A model generated the notes under the pieces. That model saw only the letters and a program-made list of their open reading frames with translations, had not been told where the DNA came from and made no database searches. Source: a bacterium (GTDB lineage: Bacteria > Armatimonadota > Fimbriimonadia > Fimbriimonadales > JBAXQP01). From it: a DNA stretch of 16,390 bases. Below, one piece after another: positions 1-7,622 of the stretch. A program made the translations under genes and the position numbers. Positions within the stretch are counted from its first letter, which is position 1, and each line of letters opens with the position of its first letter. The DNA lies in assembly GCA_037131655.1 (NCBI GenBank), contig JBAXQP010000017.1:1-16390 (forward strand). Direction: 5' to 3'.

Positions 1-759
1 TGGTATAACGTTGAGTTCCGCGCGATGAAGGGTGAAAAAGTTATTTCTGAAGTAGTTGTAGTGAAAGTAGGTATGGGCGAAATCTTCATCGGAGCAGGGC
101 AATCCAACTCGACGAATTCGGGCGAGGAAACGATTAGCCAGTCAACCGGCATGGTTTCTTCGTTTAGCGGGATTAATTGGCAGCTTTCGGAAGATCCTCA
201 ACCGGGATGTATCGACCAAAGCACGGGCGGTAGCTTTTGGCCGGCTTTAGGGGATGAGTTGTTTGAGAAGTATGGAGTGCCGATCGGTGTGGCTCCTACC
301 GGAATGGGGGGAAGCAGCGTTATGCAATGGGAACCCAACGGTGACTGTTTCTCTTGGATGATGACAAGAATTCACCAGTTTGGCAGAGATGGCTTTAGGG
401 CAGTGCTGTGGCATCAAGGCGAGACAGATGTTGAAATGGATAGCCTGGCTTATGTCAAGAGATTGGCTATTGTTATTCGTGAATCAACCAGGCAGGCCGG
501 TTGGGTATTTCCCTGGTTTGTAGCTAAAGTCTCTTACCATTCTCCTGAAATGCCTTCGCGGCAAACAACTAGGGCCGCACATCAAATGCTCTGGGATTTT
601 GGTATCGCTTTGGAGGGGCCTGATACGGATGTTCTGACAGATGACCATCGTGATGCCCAAGGATTAGGTATCCACTTCAGCCCCAAAGGCCTTAAAGCGC
701 ACGGCAAAATGTGGGCTGAAAAGGTCGGGGCGTATCTCGACATGAAATTTAGTAAGTAG
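1..759 (+). CDS. Sialate O-acetylesterase-like SGNH hydrolase (SASA/CE6 family), 5'-truncated by window edge
   Basis: The frame is open from base 1 and reads in-family sequence before the first ATG (25), so the true start lies outside the window. The SASA/CE6 esterase hallmarks are visible: block-I GQSN at 97-108 with the nucleophile serine, the WHQGETD block at 409-429, and a C-terminal region with the catalytic-type histidine in IHFSPKG (His codon at 673). Family members remove acetyl groups from sialic acids or plant polysaccharides, usually outside the cytoplasm. The signal peptide, if there is one, would be upstream of the window. About 250 residues are visible, enough for one SGNH domain. 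Family assignment is firm; the substrate is unknown. The stop is followed 13 nt later by a strong palindrome. Confidence 0.85.
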   Translation, partial: WYNVEFRAMKGEKVISEVVVVKVGMGEIFIGAGQSNSTNSGEETISQSTGMVSSFSGINWQLSEDPQPGCIDQSTGGSFWPALGDELFEKYGVPIGVAPTGMGGSSVMQWEPNGDCFSWMMTRIHQFGRDGFRAVLWHQGETDVEMDSLAYVKRLAIVIRESTRQAGWVFPWFVAKVSYHSPEMPSRQTTRAAHQMLWDFGIALEGPDTDVLTDDHRDAQGLGIHFSPKGLKAHGKMWAEKVGAYLDMKFSK

Positions 760-772
760 ATGAACACTCGTC

Positions 773-808
773 TTTTGCAGGGGCAGAGCAAGTTCCGCCC
801 CTGCAAAA
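773..808. repeat. Perfect 12-bp inverted repeat after the esterase gene
   Basis: Bases 773-784 and 797-808 are exact reverse complements (TTTTGCAGGGGC and GCCCCTGCAAAA) around a 12-nt loop. It lies just after the esterase stop codon, where a terminator would sit, but neither strand has a U-tract after the stem. It may act as a weak terminator or 3'-end stabiliser, or be a dispersed palindromic repeat. Confidence 0.6.
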
Positions 809-979
809 ACAAACTCCGTCTAATCCTGAGAAGGCCGTTAGGAAGTATCGAAGGGTGGATAGGACTTTGCAATCAGCTAGGTTCAGATGATCTCGCTTCG
901 GCACATTCATATGACAAACCAACTAAATTATTTATGCAGCTTTCTGCTCCTTTATCCCTACTTATAAAATCCGGAAATA

Positions 980-1008
980 TTGACAGACTATTCAGTATTA
1001 GGTAATAT
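980..1008 (+). promoter_or_regulatory. Sigma70-type promoter of the efflux operon
   Basis: There is a consensus -35 TTGACA at 980-985, a 17-nt spacer, and a -10-like TAATAT at 1003-1008 (4 of 6 matches). Predicted transcription start is about 1015. This places the promoter just ahead of the AbrB-type gene and rules out translation starts within it at 980 or 1007. Confidence 0.7.
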
Positions 1009-1045
1009 GTATGAAAAGTATGATCTGTATGGCGAGGCGAACAAT

Positions 1046-1297
1046 ATGAAAAAGTGTGAGTTCTCGATTGAGGACCATTTTATTGGCACTGTTACTGTTG
1101 GTGAGCGAGGTCAAATTGTTATCCCTGCGGAAGCACGGCAATTGTTGGGAATTAATCCCGGCGATAAGCTAATGATTATGCGTGCGCCCGCTCATCGGGG
1201 TATTGTTGCCTTTAGAATTGATGACTTTCGTGAATGGGTAGATTCATTGCAAGCAGGAATGCAGTACTTAGAAAGTCAAAGTGTCAAGGAGGAATAA
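1046..1297 (+). CDS. AbrB/MazE/SpoVT-family DNA-binding protein, likely operon regulator
   Basis: An 83-residue protein with one swapped-hairpin AbrB domain at about residues 13-50. It shows the typical GTVTVGERGQIVIPAEAR run followed by LGINPGDKL. The basic/aromatic C-terminal tail has no second recognisable domain. Such proteins bind DNA as dimers or tetramers. I chose ATG 1046 because GAGG (1034-1037) lies 8 nt upstream and because the possible earlier starts, TTG 980 and ATG 1007, overlap the -35 and -10 boxes. The stop codon is 3 nt from the TolC start, and the TolC ribosome-binding site lies inside this gene, so the two are translationally linked. It is first in the efflux operon, so autoregulation of pump expression is the natural inference, not shown. 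No partner toxin gene is next to it. Confidence 0.88.
   Translation: MKKCEFSIEDHFIGTVTVGERGQIVIPAEARQLLGINPGDKLMIMRAPAHRGIVAFRIDDFREWVDSLQAGMQYLESQSVKEE
1286..1292 (+). promoter_or_regulatory. Shine-Dalgarno setting the GTG start of the TolC-family gene
   Basis: AAGGAGG lies 8 nt before GTG 1301 and within the last codons of the AbrB-type gene. It is a full-strength site that supports the non-ATG start and translational coupling. Confidence 0.8.
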
Positions 1298-1300
1298 CTA

Positions 1301-2716
1301 GTGATATACCGATATTTATCAACATTTTTTATGCTTCTATTGGTTGGTTGTGGCTTGGTACTAGCTCAAGCGCCAATCCAGCCGACGACGGCTCCAGGCA
1401 CACCTGGTCAACCGGCACAGCCAGTGGTTTCGCAGATGGTGTCCCATTCGGATCCAGGTGCATTACCACTAACTTTGGATCAGGCTCTCGCAATCGCTGA
1501 ATCGAATAGCGAGGCGATCACCATTGTGCGAGCTAGACACGAACAAGCCCATGGGCGTGTGCAAGAAGCGCTGTCAACATTTATACCGAATTTAACCGCT
1601 AGTGGAACTTATACACAGTTCGACGAATCTATGACAGCTTCTTTCCCCGCAGGTGTTGACCAAAATAATAATCAGACATTCCAGTCGATTACCATACAAC
1701 CTAAAACGTCTAAGAAAGCCGCTTTGACTGCAAGTCTGTATATGAGTAGTTCCGTGCTTGCGGTTTTGCCGGCTCAGAAAGCCGGGCTGAGTATTTCAGA
1801 ACAGGAAATCCGGCGGGTACGTCAGCAGCTTGCGTTGGATGTGAAGAACGCGTATTACAACGTAACTCGCTCAGGCCGATTGTTAGATGTTGCCGAAGAG
1901 GCGCTGCGCAACGCTCAACAGCGACTAACACTTGCGCAGGCACAATATGCTGCAGGGACGGTTGCACAGTTCGATGTGATTCGAGCCCAGACGCATGTTA
2001 GCCAGAACCAGCAGAATCTATTGGCAGCCCAGAATGGGCTGGATCTCTCAAAGAAAGCTTTAAATAACATCTTAGCTCGTCCAATTAATACGCCGGTTGC
2101 TCTCTATGATGTAACGACACTTCCGACGATGGATCAGGCTTTAATAGAATTGGAACGAGTTGCGGTGGTGAACCGTCCTGAAATCGAGGAAGGACGTCAG
2201 AATGTGAAGCTCCAAAAGCTCCTTGTTCAAGTCGCTCAGCGAAGCGTTCTGCCCTCGCTTGTTTTGTCGAGCACACTTAACTATGATCCTGAGCCGAGTG
2301 GCTTTGGCGGCAGAAAGACCTCGTTCGTAACAGTCGCTGTTCTGTCGGTGCCGATTTTTGATGGAGGTTTAGCTAGAGGGAGGGTTCGACAACAGCGTGC
2401 TGAAGTGGAAATCGCTAAGGCAAATTTGACCCAGCTAAACCGAGGCGTATCGTTAGAAGTGACACAAGCGTATTTGAACTTGGCAAATTCTAAAGAGCGG
2501 CTAAATACAGCGGACTCAGCGGTTACAGAGGCGACTGAGAGCCTTCGATTGTCTCGCATACGCTATCAGTCGGGCGTGTCAATTCTACTGGAAGTAAGCG
2601 ATGCCGAACTTGCTTTTACGCAAGCAGAAACGAACTTAGTTAATGCCCGTTATGACTATCTAACCGCTTGGGCTCAATTGCAGAAAGCAATCGGGCAAGA
2701 TGTTGCGGTCAATTAA
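1301..2716 (+). CDS. TolC-family outer membrane efflux protein
   Basis: A 471-residue protein with two OEP repeats (about residues 55-260 and 270-465). It is rich in long amphipathic helices, for example the AEEALRNAQQRLTLAQAQY and LRLSRIRYQSGVSILLEVSD segments typical of TolC/OprM trimers. The N-terminus is a signal sequence. It contains LVGC, which fits a lipobox (Cys17), but a further hydrophobic stretch ending in AQA allows ordinary signal peptidase cleavage instead, so lipidation is uncertain. It forms the outer-membrane exit duct for the adaptor and RND pump encoded just downstream. The start is GTG with a strong ribosome-binding site. Family length is normal. Substrate cannot be deduced. 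Confidence 0.93.
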   Translation: MIYRYLSTFFMLLLVGCGLVLAQAPIQPTTAPGTPGQPAQPVVSQMVSHSDPGALPLTLDQALAIAESNSEAITIVRARHEQAHGRVQEALSTFIPNLTASGTYTQFDESMTASFPAGVDQNNNQTFQSITIQPKTSKKAALTASLYMSSSVLAVLPAQKAGLSISEQEIRRVRQQLALDVKNAYYNVTRSGRLLDVAEEALRNAQQRLTLAQAQYAAGTVAQFDVIRAQTHVSQNQQNLLAAQNGLDLSKKALNNILARPINTPVALYDVTTLPTMDQALIELERVAVVNRPEIEEGRQNVKLQKLLVQVAQRSVLPSLVLSSTLNYDPEPSGFGGRKTSFVTVAVLSVPIFDGGLARGRVRQQRAEVEIAKANLTQLNRGVSLEVTQAYLNLANSKERLNTADSAVTEATESLRLSRIRYQSGVSILLEVSDAELAFTQAETNLVNARYDYLTAWAQLQKAIGQDVAVN

Positions 2717-2730
2717 TATATGAATTCGTC

Positions 2731-2736
2731 AGGAGG
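2731..2736 (+). promoter_or_regulatory. Shine-Dalgarno setting the TTG start of the adaptor gene
   Basis: AGGAGG with 9 nt to TTG 2746. It decides between this rare start and an upstream in-frame codon at 2668 that would overlap the TolC gene and destroy the lipoprotein signal. Confidence 0.8.
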
Positions 2737-2745
2737 AAGCCGACG

Positions 2746-4155
2746 TTGAAACGAATTGTTGTGTGGATATTCGCTTTGACCGCGTTAGCGGTCATTATTT
2801 CAGGTTGTGGCAAAAAACAGCAAACTAGCGCAAATGGAGCTTCAGAAGCGGCTAAAGAAAGTGGCGTTCCTGTCAAAGTAACGAAGGTTAGCCAGGGGAC
2901 GATTGCTCAGACTTTGGCTGTTACAGGGAGCTTGACAGCGCTTAGAGATGTTCAGTTGGCTGCCAAATCTCTTGGTCGCATTCAAGCGGTCTTTGTGAAC
3001 GAGGGTGATGTAGTTAGGGTAGGGCAGATTGTCGTCCAACAAGATGCCAGTGATTTACTCGTTCAGCTTAACTCGGTTAATGCACAGTTGCAGTCAGCTC
3101 ACGCTTTGTATGCTCAAGCCCAATCCGGCATTTCCGCAGCCAAATCTGCTTTAGCGCAAGCGAAAACGATGGCTGCCACTCAACCAGAGCAAACGAGCGC
3201 TGCCATTAGCAGCGCCAATGCCCAGTTGAGCCAAGCGAAGAGTAATATTACCGCAGCTAAATCCAACCGAGATCGAGCATTAGCTGACTATAAACGATTT
3301 CAATCTTTGGCAAGTAGCGGCGCTATATCGCAACAACAGCTTGATTCCTCAAAGTCGGGTTATGATACCGCCGAATCGCAGTTATCGGCTGCAAAGCAGC
3401 AGGTTATTGTGGCTGAGCAAGGGGTGCGAGCAGCGAAAGCGGCTTCTTCCCAAGTTGACATCAGCAAAGAGCGAGTAACTGCCGCTCAAGCAGGTCTTGA
3501 GCAAGCGAGAGCACAATCGGGAGTTGCTCAAGCAGCCATAAAAGGCGCTCAATCCCAAATTGACAATCTCAACAAGCAAATTAGCAACTTATCTGTCCGT
3601 AGTTCGATTTCGGGCGTAGTTGCTCAAAAAACTGCTCAGCCAGGCCAAACAGGAGCGCCGGGTGCACCCTTGCTTCGTATCGTTGATTTAGGCTCGATAG
3701 TTTTCGAGGGCAAGGTTGACGAATCACAACTCAGTTATTTTCGGCAAGGTCAACCGGTATCTATAAAAGTTGAAGCGTTCCCAAATGAAATGTTTGCAGG
3801 AACGGTTTCGAAAATATATCCAGCCGGTGATCCGAACTCTCGCGATTTCAAAGTTCAATTCAGCGTAAATAATTCAAGCCGCCGATTAAGGCCGGGGATG
3901 TTTGCCCGAGGCGAAGTGATAATCAAGCAGTATAAAAACGTTTCTCTCGTACCTAAGGATGCGATTGTCCAAGTAGGTGAAAAGACATGGCTTTATACAA
4001 TCGACAGTGGTAAGGCAAAGAAACTGCCTGTAAAAGTTCAAGTTACCGACCAACGGTTTGCAATGGTTATCGGCGCTAGCATTGGGCAGCAGATCATCAT
4101 TCAAGGTCAAAACGACCTTCAGGACAACACAGCAGTTCGGATTCAGCCCGACTAG
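2746..4155 (+). CDS. RND efflux periplasmic adaptor lipoprotein (membrane fusion protein) with a long coiled coil
   Basis: A 469-residue protein from TTG 2746, chosen because AGGAGG (2731-2736) precedes it by 9 nt and the next residues form a lipoprotein signal: a basic start, a hydrophobic core and ISGC (Cys21). The order is: first lipoyl half (about 65-103), a very long Ala/Gln/Ser-rich alpha-hairpin (about 105-280), second lipoyl half (about 286-315), then beta-barrel and membrane-proximal domains (about 316-465). The hairpin tip carries the RxxxLxxxxxxS motif (R184, L188, S195) known to contact TolC-type channels. It bridges the TolC-family protein and the RND pump. The hairpin is more than twice the AcrA length. 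It starts 29 nt after the TolC stop and ends 20 nt before the pump. Confidence 0.93.
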   Translation: MKRIVVWIFALTALAVIISGCGKKQQTSANGASEAAKESGVPVKVTKVSQGTIAQTLAVTGSLTALRDVQLAAKSLGRIQAVFVNEGDVVRVGQIVVQQDASDLLVQLNSVNAQLQSAHALYAQAQSGISAAKSALAQAKTMAATQPEQTSAAISSANAQLSQAKSNITAAKSNRDRALADYKRFQSLASSGAISQQQLDSSKSGYDTAESQLSAAKQQVIVAEQGVRAAKAASSQVDISKERVTAAQAGLEQARAQSGVAQAAIKGAQSQIDNLNKQISNLSVRSSISGVVAQKTAQPGQTGAPGAPLLRIVDLGSIVFEGKVDESQLSYFRQGQPVSIKVEAFPNEMFAGTVSKIYPAGDPNSRDFKVQFSVNNSSRRLRPGMFARGEVIIKQYKNVSLVPKDAIVQVGEKTWLYTIDSGKAKKLPVKVQVTDQRFAMVIGASIGQQIIIQGQNDLQDNTAVRIQPD

Positions 4156-4175
4156 CGTACTAACGGAGTAAATAT

Positions 4176-7100
4176 ATGTGGTTGACCAATTTATCAATCC
4201 GCCGTCCGATTTTCATCCTGATGATCATGACCACGTTCATCGTTTTGGGGCTATATTCGTATCTGCGAATGAAGACCGAGCTTCAGCCGAACGTAAGTTT
4301 CCCGATGATCACTATCATTACTGCGTATCCTGGTGCAGGACCTGAAGAAATTGAACTTCAGGTTAGCAAAAGAATTGAGGATGCAGTTAGTAGCACGGCA
4401 GGTGTGAAGGCCGTTGACTCGATTTCGCGTGAGGGAGCCTCCATTGTCATAGTCGAATTCAACTTAGGCACTAATTTGGATACCGCCTTTTCAGATGCTC
4501 GCTCAAAGGTGGACTCCATTCGCCAGAATCTGCCCAAAGATTCCCTGTCACCCTCAATTAGCAAGCTAGATGCCAACTCGGCGCCTGTCTTATATGTCGG
4601 TATCAGTAGTAAAAGGCCCTCTCAAGAGTTGCGAGATTTGGCTGATGATATTTTCAAGGATAAACTCGGGCGTGTTTCGGGGGTTGCTTCGGTTGCTATA
4701 ACCGGTGGCGATGAACGCGAAATCCTGGTTGCGCTTAAGCCGGACAGGCTTATTGCCTATGGAATTACGCCTTCAAAGTTACTTGATAAGATTCGCGAAG
4801 CAAATCTTGATCTGCCTGCAGGTCATATAGTTGAGGGAAATAAAGAGAACGCATTACGTTTTGATGGCAAGTTTAAAGATGTCGATCAGATACGAAACCT
4901 CAAGATTAACCTGGCAAACATAGATAATCCTAATTCACCCGGGCCGTCTGTTCCTCTGTCATCGATAGCAACTATTCAAGATACGATTGCCGAACGACGA
5001 GAAATCAACCGGCTTCAAGGTCAAAACAGTTTGACGATAATTGTCCAGAAGTCTGCCGATGCTAATACCGTTCAGGTAGTTGATGGTGTTAAGAAGGAGA
5101 TCGAAGGACTCAAGTTAGCCTATTCCGATATCAAATTCGAGTATTCACAAGACCAAGGGGTCAAGGTAAATGAGTCGCTTTTGGACTTACGAGTCAGCCT
5201 TTTTCTGGGTATCATTTTGGTCGTATTAATCATTTATCTGTTCTTGCATAGCTTCCGAGGCACGCTTATCGTTTCGTTGGCAATTCCGACCTCGATTTTC
5301 GCTACATTTATCGTTATGTATTTCGCTGGCTTTACCATCAACTCAATGACGATGCTGGCGCTATCACTGGCGGTCGGAATTCTCGTGGACGATGCTATCG
5401 TCGTATTGGAGAATATTTATCGGCACTTGAATATGGGAGAGGCGCCGGCTCAGGCCGCAATTAATGGTCGAAGTGAAATCGGCTTAGCTGCTATCACCAT
5501 TACACTTATTGATGTTGTCGTGTTTGTGCCGGTAGCGTTTATGGGTGGTATTGTCGGTGAGTTCTTCCGTTCATTTGGTATCACTGTTGCCGCCGCGACC
5601 CTCTTCAGTCTTTTTGTTTCATTTACTCTAACGCCTATGCTGGCAAGCCGGTGGTATAAGCAGGGAGAGAATACCGAAGAACTTCACGGGTTCTTCCTTT
5701 GGTTCGAAACGAAATATCACGCTCTTTTAGGGAGATATCGAAGGATATTGAATTGGGCGCTTGACCATCGGTGGTTAATTGTACTAATTGGTTTTGGGGC
5801 ATTGCTTGCGGTGTTTAACGTTATCGGGGGGTCATTTGGCACTTTTGTAGATGCTGTTAAAGCTATCCCATTAGCGGTGATCAAGCCTTGGGGAGTTATC
5901 GCGCTAATTTTCTACCTATTAGGAGTTGTAAAGCGAAAGCCTTATCTTCGACGAGCAGGGATGGGGTTCATTGCTCTTGGTGTTGCCTTAGCTTTAGCTA
6001 CGGTGTTTGGAGCAAGTTTTGGCAGGCCGCTCTTTAAGTTCAGGTTTGCGCCAGATCAGGATCAAGGAACAATTCAAATCTCGCTCAGGATGCCTCCTGG
6101 CGCTTCGTTAGAAATGACCGATGCTGCCGCACGTAAAATAGAGGCCATTTGCATCAAAACCCCTGATGTGAAGTTCACTACAACGATCGTAGGCGCAACT
6201 ACTCAAAGCTTTTTTGGGGCTGGCGATTCGGGAACACGTTTTTCAGAAATTGACCTGACTCTTAATGATAAGGCCAGTTTTTTGAATAGGATAGCCCCCT
6301 TTCTTAGTAAGATATTGCCTTTTCTACGAGACCCTGAAGAGCGTTTCCGCAGTGATCAAGTCATCGTAGCTGAATTACGAGAAAAGATCGGCCAAGTGCC
6401 GGGCGCTATGATCACGATAAGCGCGGTGAGTGGTTTCGGTCACTTTGGCGCTCCTATACAAGTCGCTTTCTATGGCACGAACTTGCAGGAACTGACCGAT
6501 ACGGCCAACAAAGCAAAACAGGTTATCGCTTCCGTTGATGGCATTCTCTATCCTGATATTTCCTGGACTGCTGGTCAACCTGAGTACCGAGCTGAAATCG
6601 ATCGTGATAAAGCCAACGATTTAGATGTTAGCGCAACTCAAATTGCATCAAATTTGCGTATTGCTTACGAAGGAAATACCGACATCAAGTTCCGCCAGAA
6701 TGGTAAGGAGTACCCCATTCGTGTGCGGCTGGGTGAGCAGGAGCGCAATAATCTAGCCGGCCTTTCACAGATACCCATTGCTTTCCGCAACGGCAGCCCC
6801 GTCTGGTTAAGTTCGGTAACAAACCTTAAGTATTACAGCTCTCCAACTAAAATTCAACGACATGACAGAAACCGTCAGGTTGTTGTTCTCGGATATCTTG
6901 CAACAGGAAAGAGTCCTGGTAATATGCAACTTATCATCGATAAAAAGTTAGCGGATGCTGGTTTGCCTCCTCCGGGGATTAAGATGGATTGGCAAGGCGA
7001 GAACAAGATGATGGGTGAAGAAATGGGCTTTATGTTCCAGGCTCTACTCTTAGCCTTCATCTTAGTCTATATCTTAATGGCTTCACTGTTCGATAACTTG

Positions 7101-7613
7101 CTTACACCACTTATTATAATGCTGGCTCAACCGCAAGCGATGGTTGGTGCGCTGTTGGCGTTGGTTATCACCAACGTTGGCTTCAGTATCGTTGCGATGA
7201 TTGGTGTCATCATGCTTGTAGGATTAGTTGGCAAGAACGCCATCTTGTTAGTAGACTACACCAACACCCTTCGTGAACGTGGTCTTACGCGACGCAATGC
7301 GCTTCTAGAAGCTGGTCCCACCCGATTACGGCCTATTTTGATGACGACCTCGGCGATGGTTTTGGCGATGATACCTGTTGCGCTAGCGATTGGACGTGGT
7401 TCCGAATTCCGTGCGCCGTTAGGTATTGCGGTAATTGGCGGTTTGATCTTGTCGACGGTTTTGACGCTTGTCGTCATCCCGTGCATCTACACAATTTTCG
7501 ATGACCTATCGAATTGGATTTCACGCACAGTGTTTAAACGCCAATTAGCTCCTGTTGAGTCGGAGCAAGAACCTGTTGCGATAAACTCAATTCCGAGTAA
7601 TGGTTCGGAATAA
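4176..7613 (+). CDS. AcrB-type (HAE1) RND multidrug/solute efflux pump with an extra membrane insertion
   Basis: A 1145-residue inner-membrane proton antiporter of the HAE1 RND family. TM1 follows SIRRPIFILM, and two large periplasmic loops and two TM bundles are evident. The proton-relay residues of AcrB (D407, D408, K940, R971) all have counterparts: D405 and D406 in the TM4 GILVDDA segment, K1020 in GKNAILLVD, and R1050 before LRPILMTT. The protein is about 100 residues longer than AcrB. Most of the excess lies between the start of TM7 (about 533) and the RFAPDQDQG segment (623-631), where AcrB needs about 28 residues and this protein uses about 90. The added stretch is hydrophobic and predicts two extra helices. 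A smaller insertion lies around residues 695-715. The ATG start has GGAG 7 nt upstream. It works with the adaptor and TolC-family proteins; substrate unknown. Confidence 0.95.
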   Translation: MWLTNLSIRRPIFILMIMTTFIVLGLYSYLRMKTELQPNVSFPMITIITAYPGAGPEEIELQVSKRIEDAVSSTAGVKAVDSISREGASIVIVEFNLGTNLDTAFSDARSKVDSIRQNLPKDSLSPSISKLDANSAPVLYVGISSKRPSQELRDLADDIFKDKLGRVSGVASVAITGGDEREILVALKPDRLIAYGITPSKLLDKIREANLDLPAGHIVEGNKENALRFDGKFKDVDQIRNLKINLANIDNPNSPGPSVPLSSIATIQDTIAERREINRLQGQNSLTIIVQKSADANTVQVVDGVKKEIEGLKLAYSDIKFEYSQDQGVKVNESLLDLRVSLFLGIILVVLIIYLFLHSFRGTLIVSLAIPTSIFATFIVMYFAGFTINSMTMLALSLAVGILVDDAIVVLENIYRHLNMGEAPAQAAINGRSEIGLAAITITLIDVVVFVPVAFMGGIVGEFFRSFGITVAAATLFSLFVSFTLTPMLASRWYKQGENTEELHGFFLWFETKYHALLGRYRRILNWALDHRWLIVLIGFGALLAVFNVIGGSFGTFVDAVKAIPLAVIKPWGVIALIFYLLGVVKRKPYLRRAGMGFIALGVALALATVFGASFGRPLFKFRFAPDQDQGTIQISLRMPPGASLEMTDAAARKIEAICIKTPDVKFTTTIVGATTQSFFGAGDSGTRFSEIDLTLNDKASFLNRIAPFLSKILPFLRDPEERFRSDQVIVAELREKIGQVPGAMITISAVSGFGHFGAPIQVAFYGTNLQELTDTANKAKQVIASVDGILYPDISWTAGQPEYRAEIDRDKANDLDVSATQIASNLRIAYEGNTDIKFRQNGKEYPIRVRLGEQERNNLAGLSQIPIAFRNGSPVWLSSVTNLKYYSSPTKIQRHDRNRQVVVLGYLATGKSPGNMQLIIDKKLADAGLPPPGIKMDWQGENKMMGEEMGFMFQALLLAFILVYILMASLFDNLLTPLIIMLAQPQAMVGALLALVITNVGFSIVAMIGVIMLVGLVGKNAILLVDYTNTLRERGLTRRNALLEAGPTRLRPILMTTSAMVLAMIPVALAIGRGSEFRAPLGIAVIGGLILSTVLTLVVIPCIYTIFDDLSNWISRTVFKRQLAPVESEQEPVAINSIPSNGSE

Positions 7614-7622
7614 TAGTCAGGT

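Noticed and set aside
760..1005. Open frame of 81 codons after the esterase gene
   Set aside because: No ribosome-binding site, low-complexity basic composition, and it spans the palindrome and runs into the operon promoter.
980..1297. AbrB-type protein as a toxin-antitoxin antitoxin
   Set aside because: No toxin gene is adjacent; the next gene is the TolC-family channel.
1301..1375. TolC-family protein as a definite lipoprotein
   Set aside because: LVGC fits a lipobox, but the hydrophobic run continues past it to a plausible AQA signal peptidase I site, so I left it undecided.
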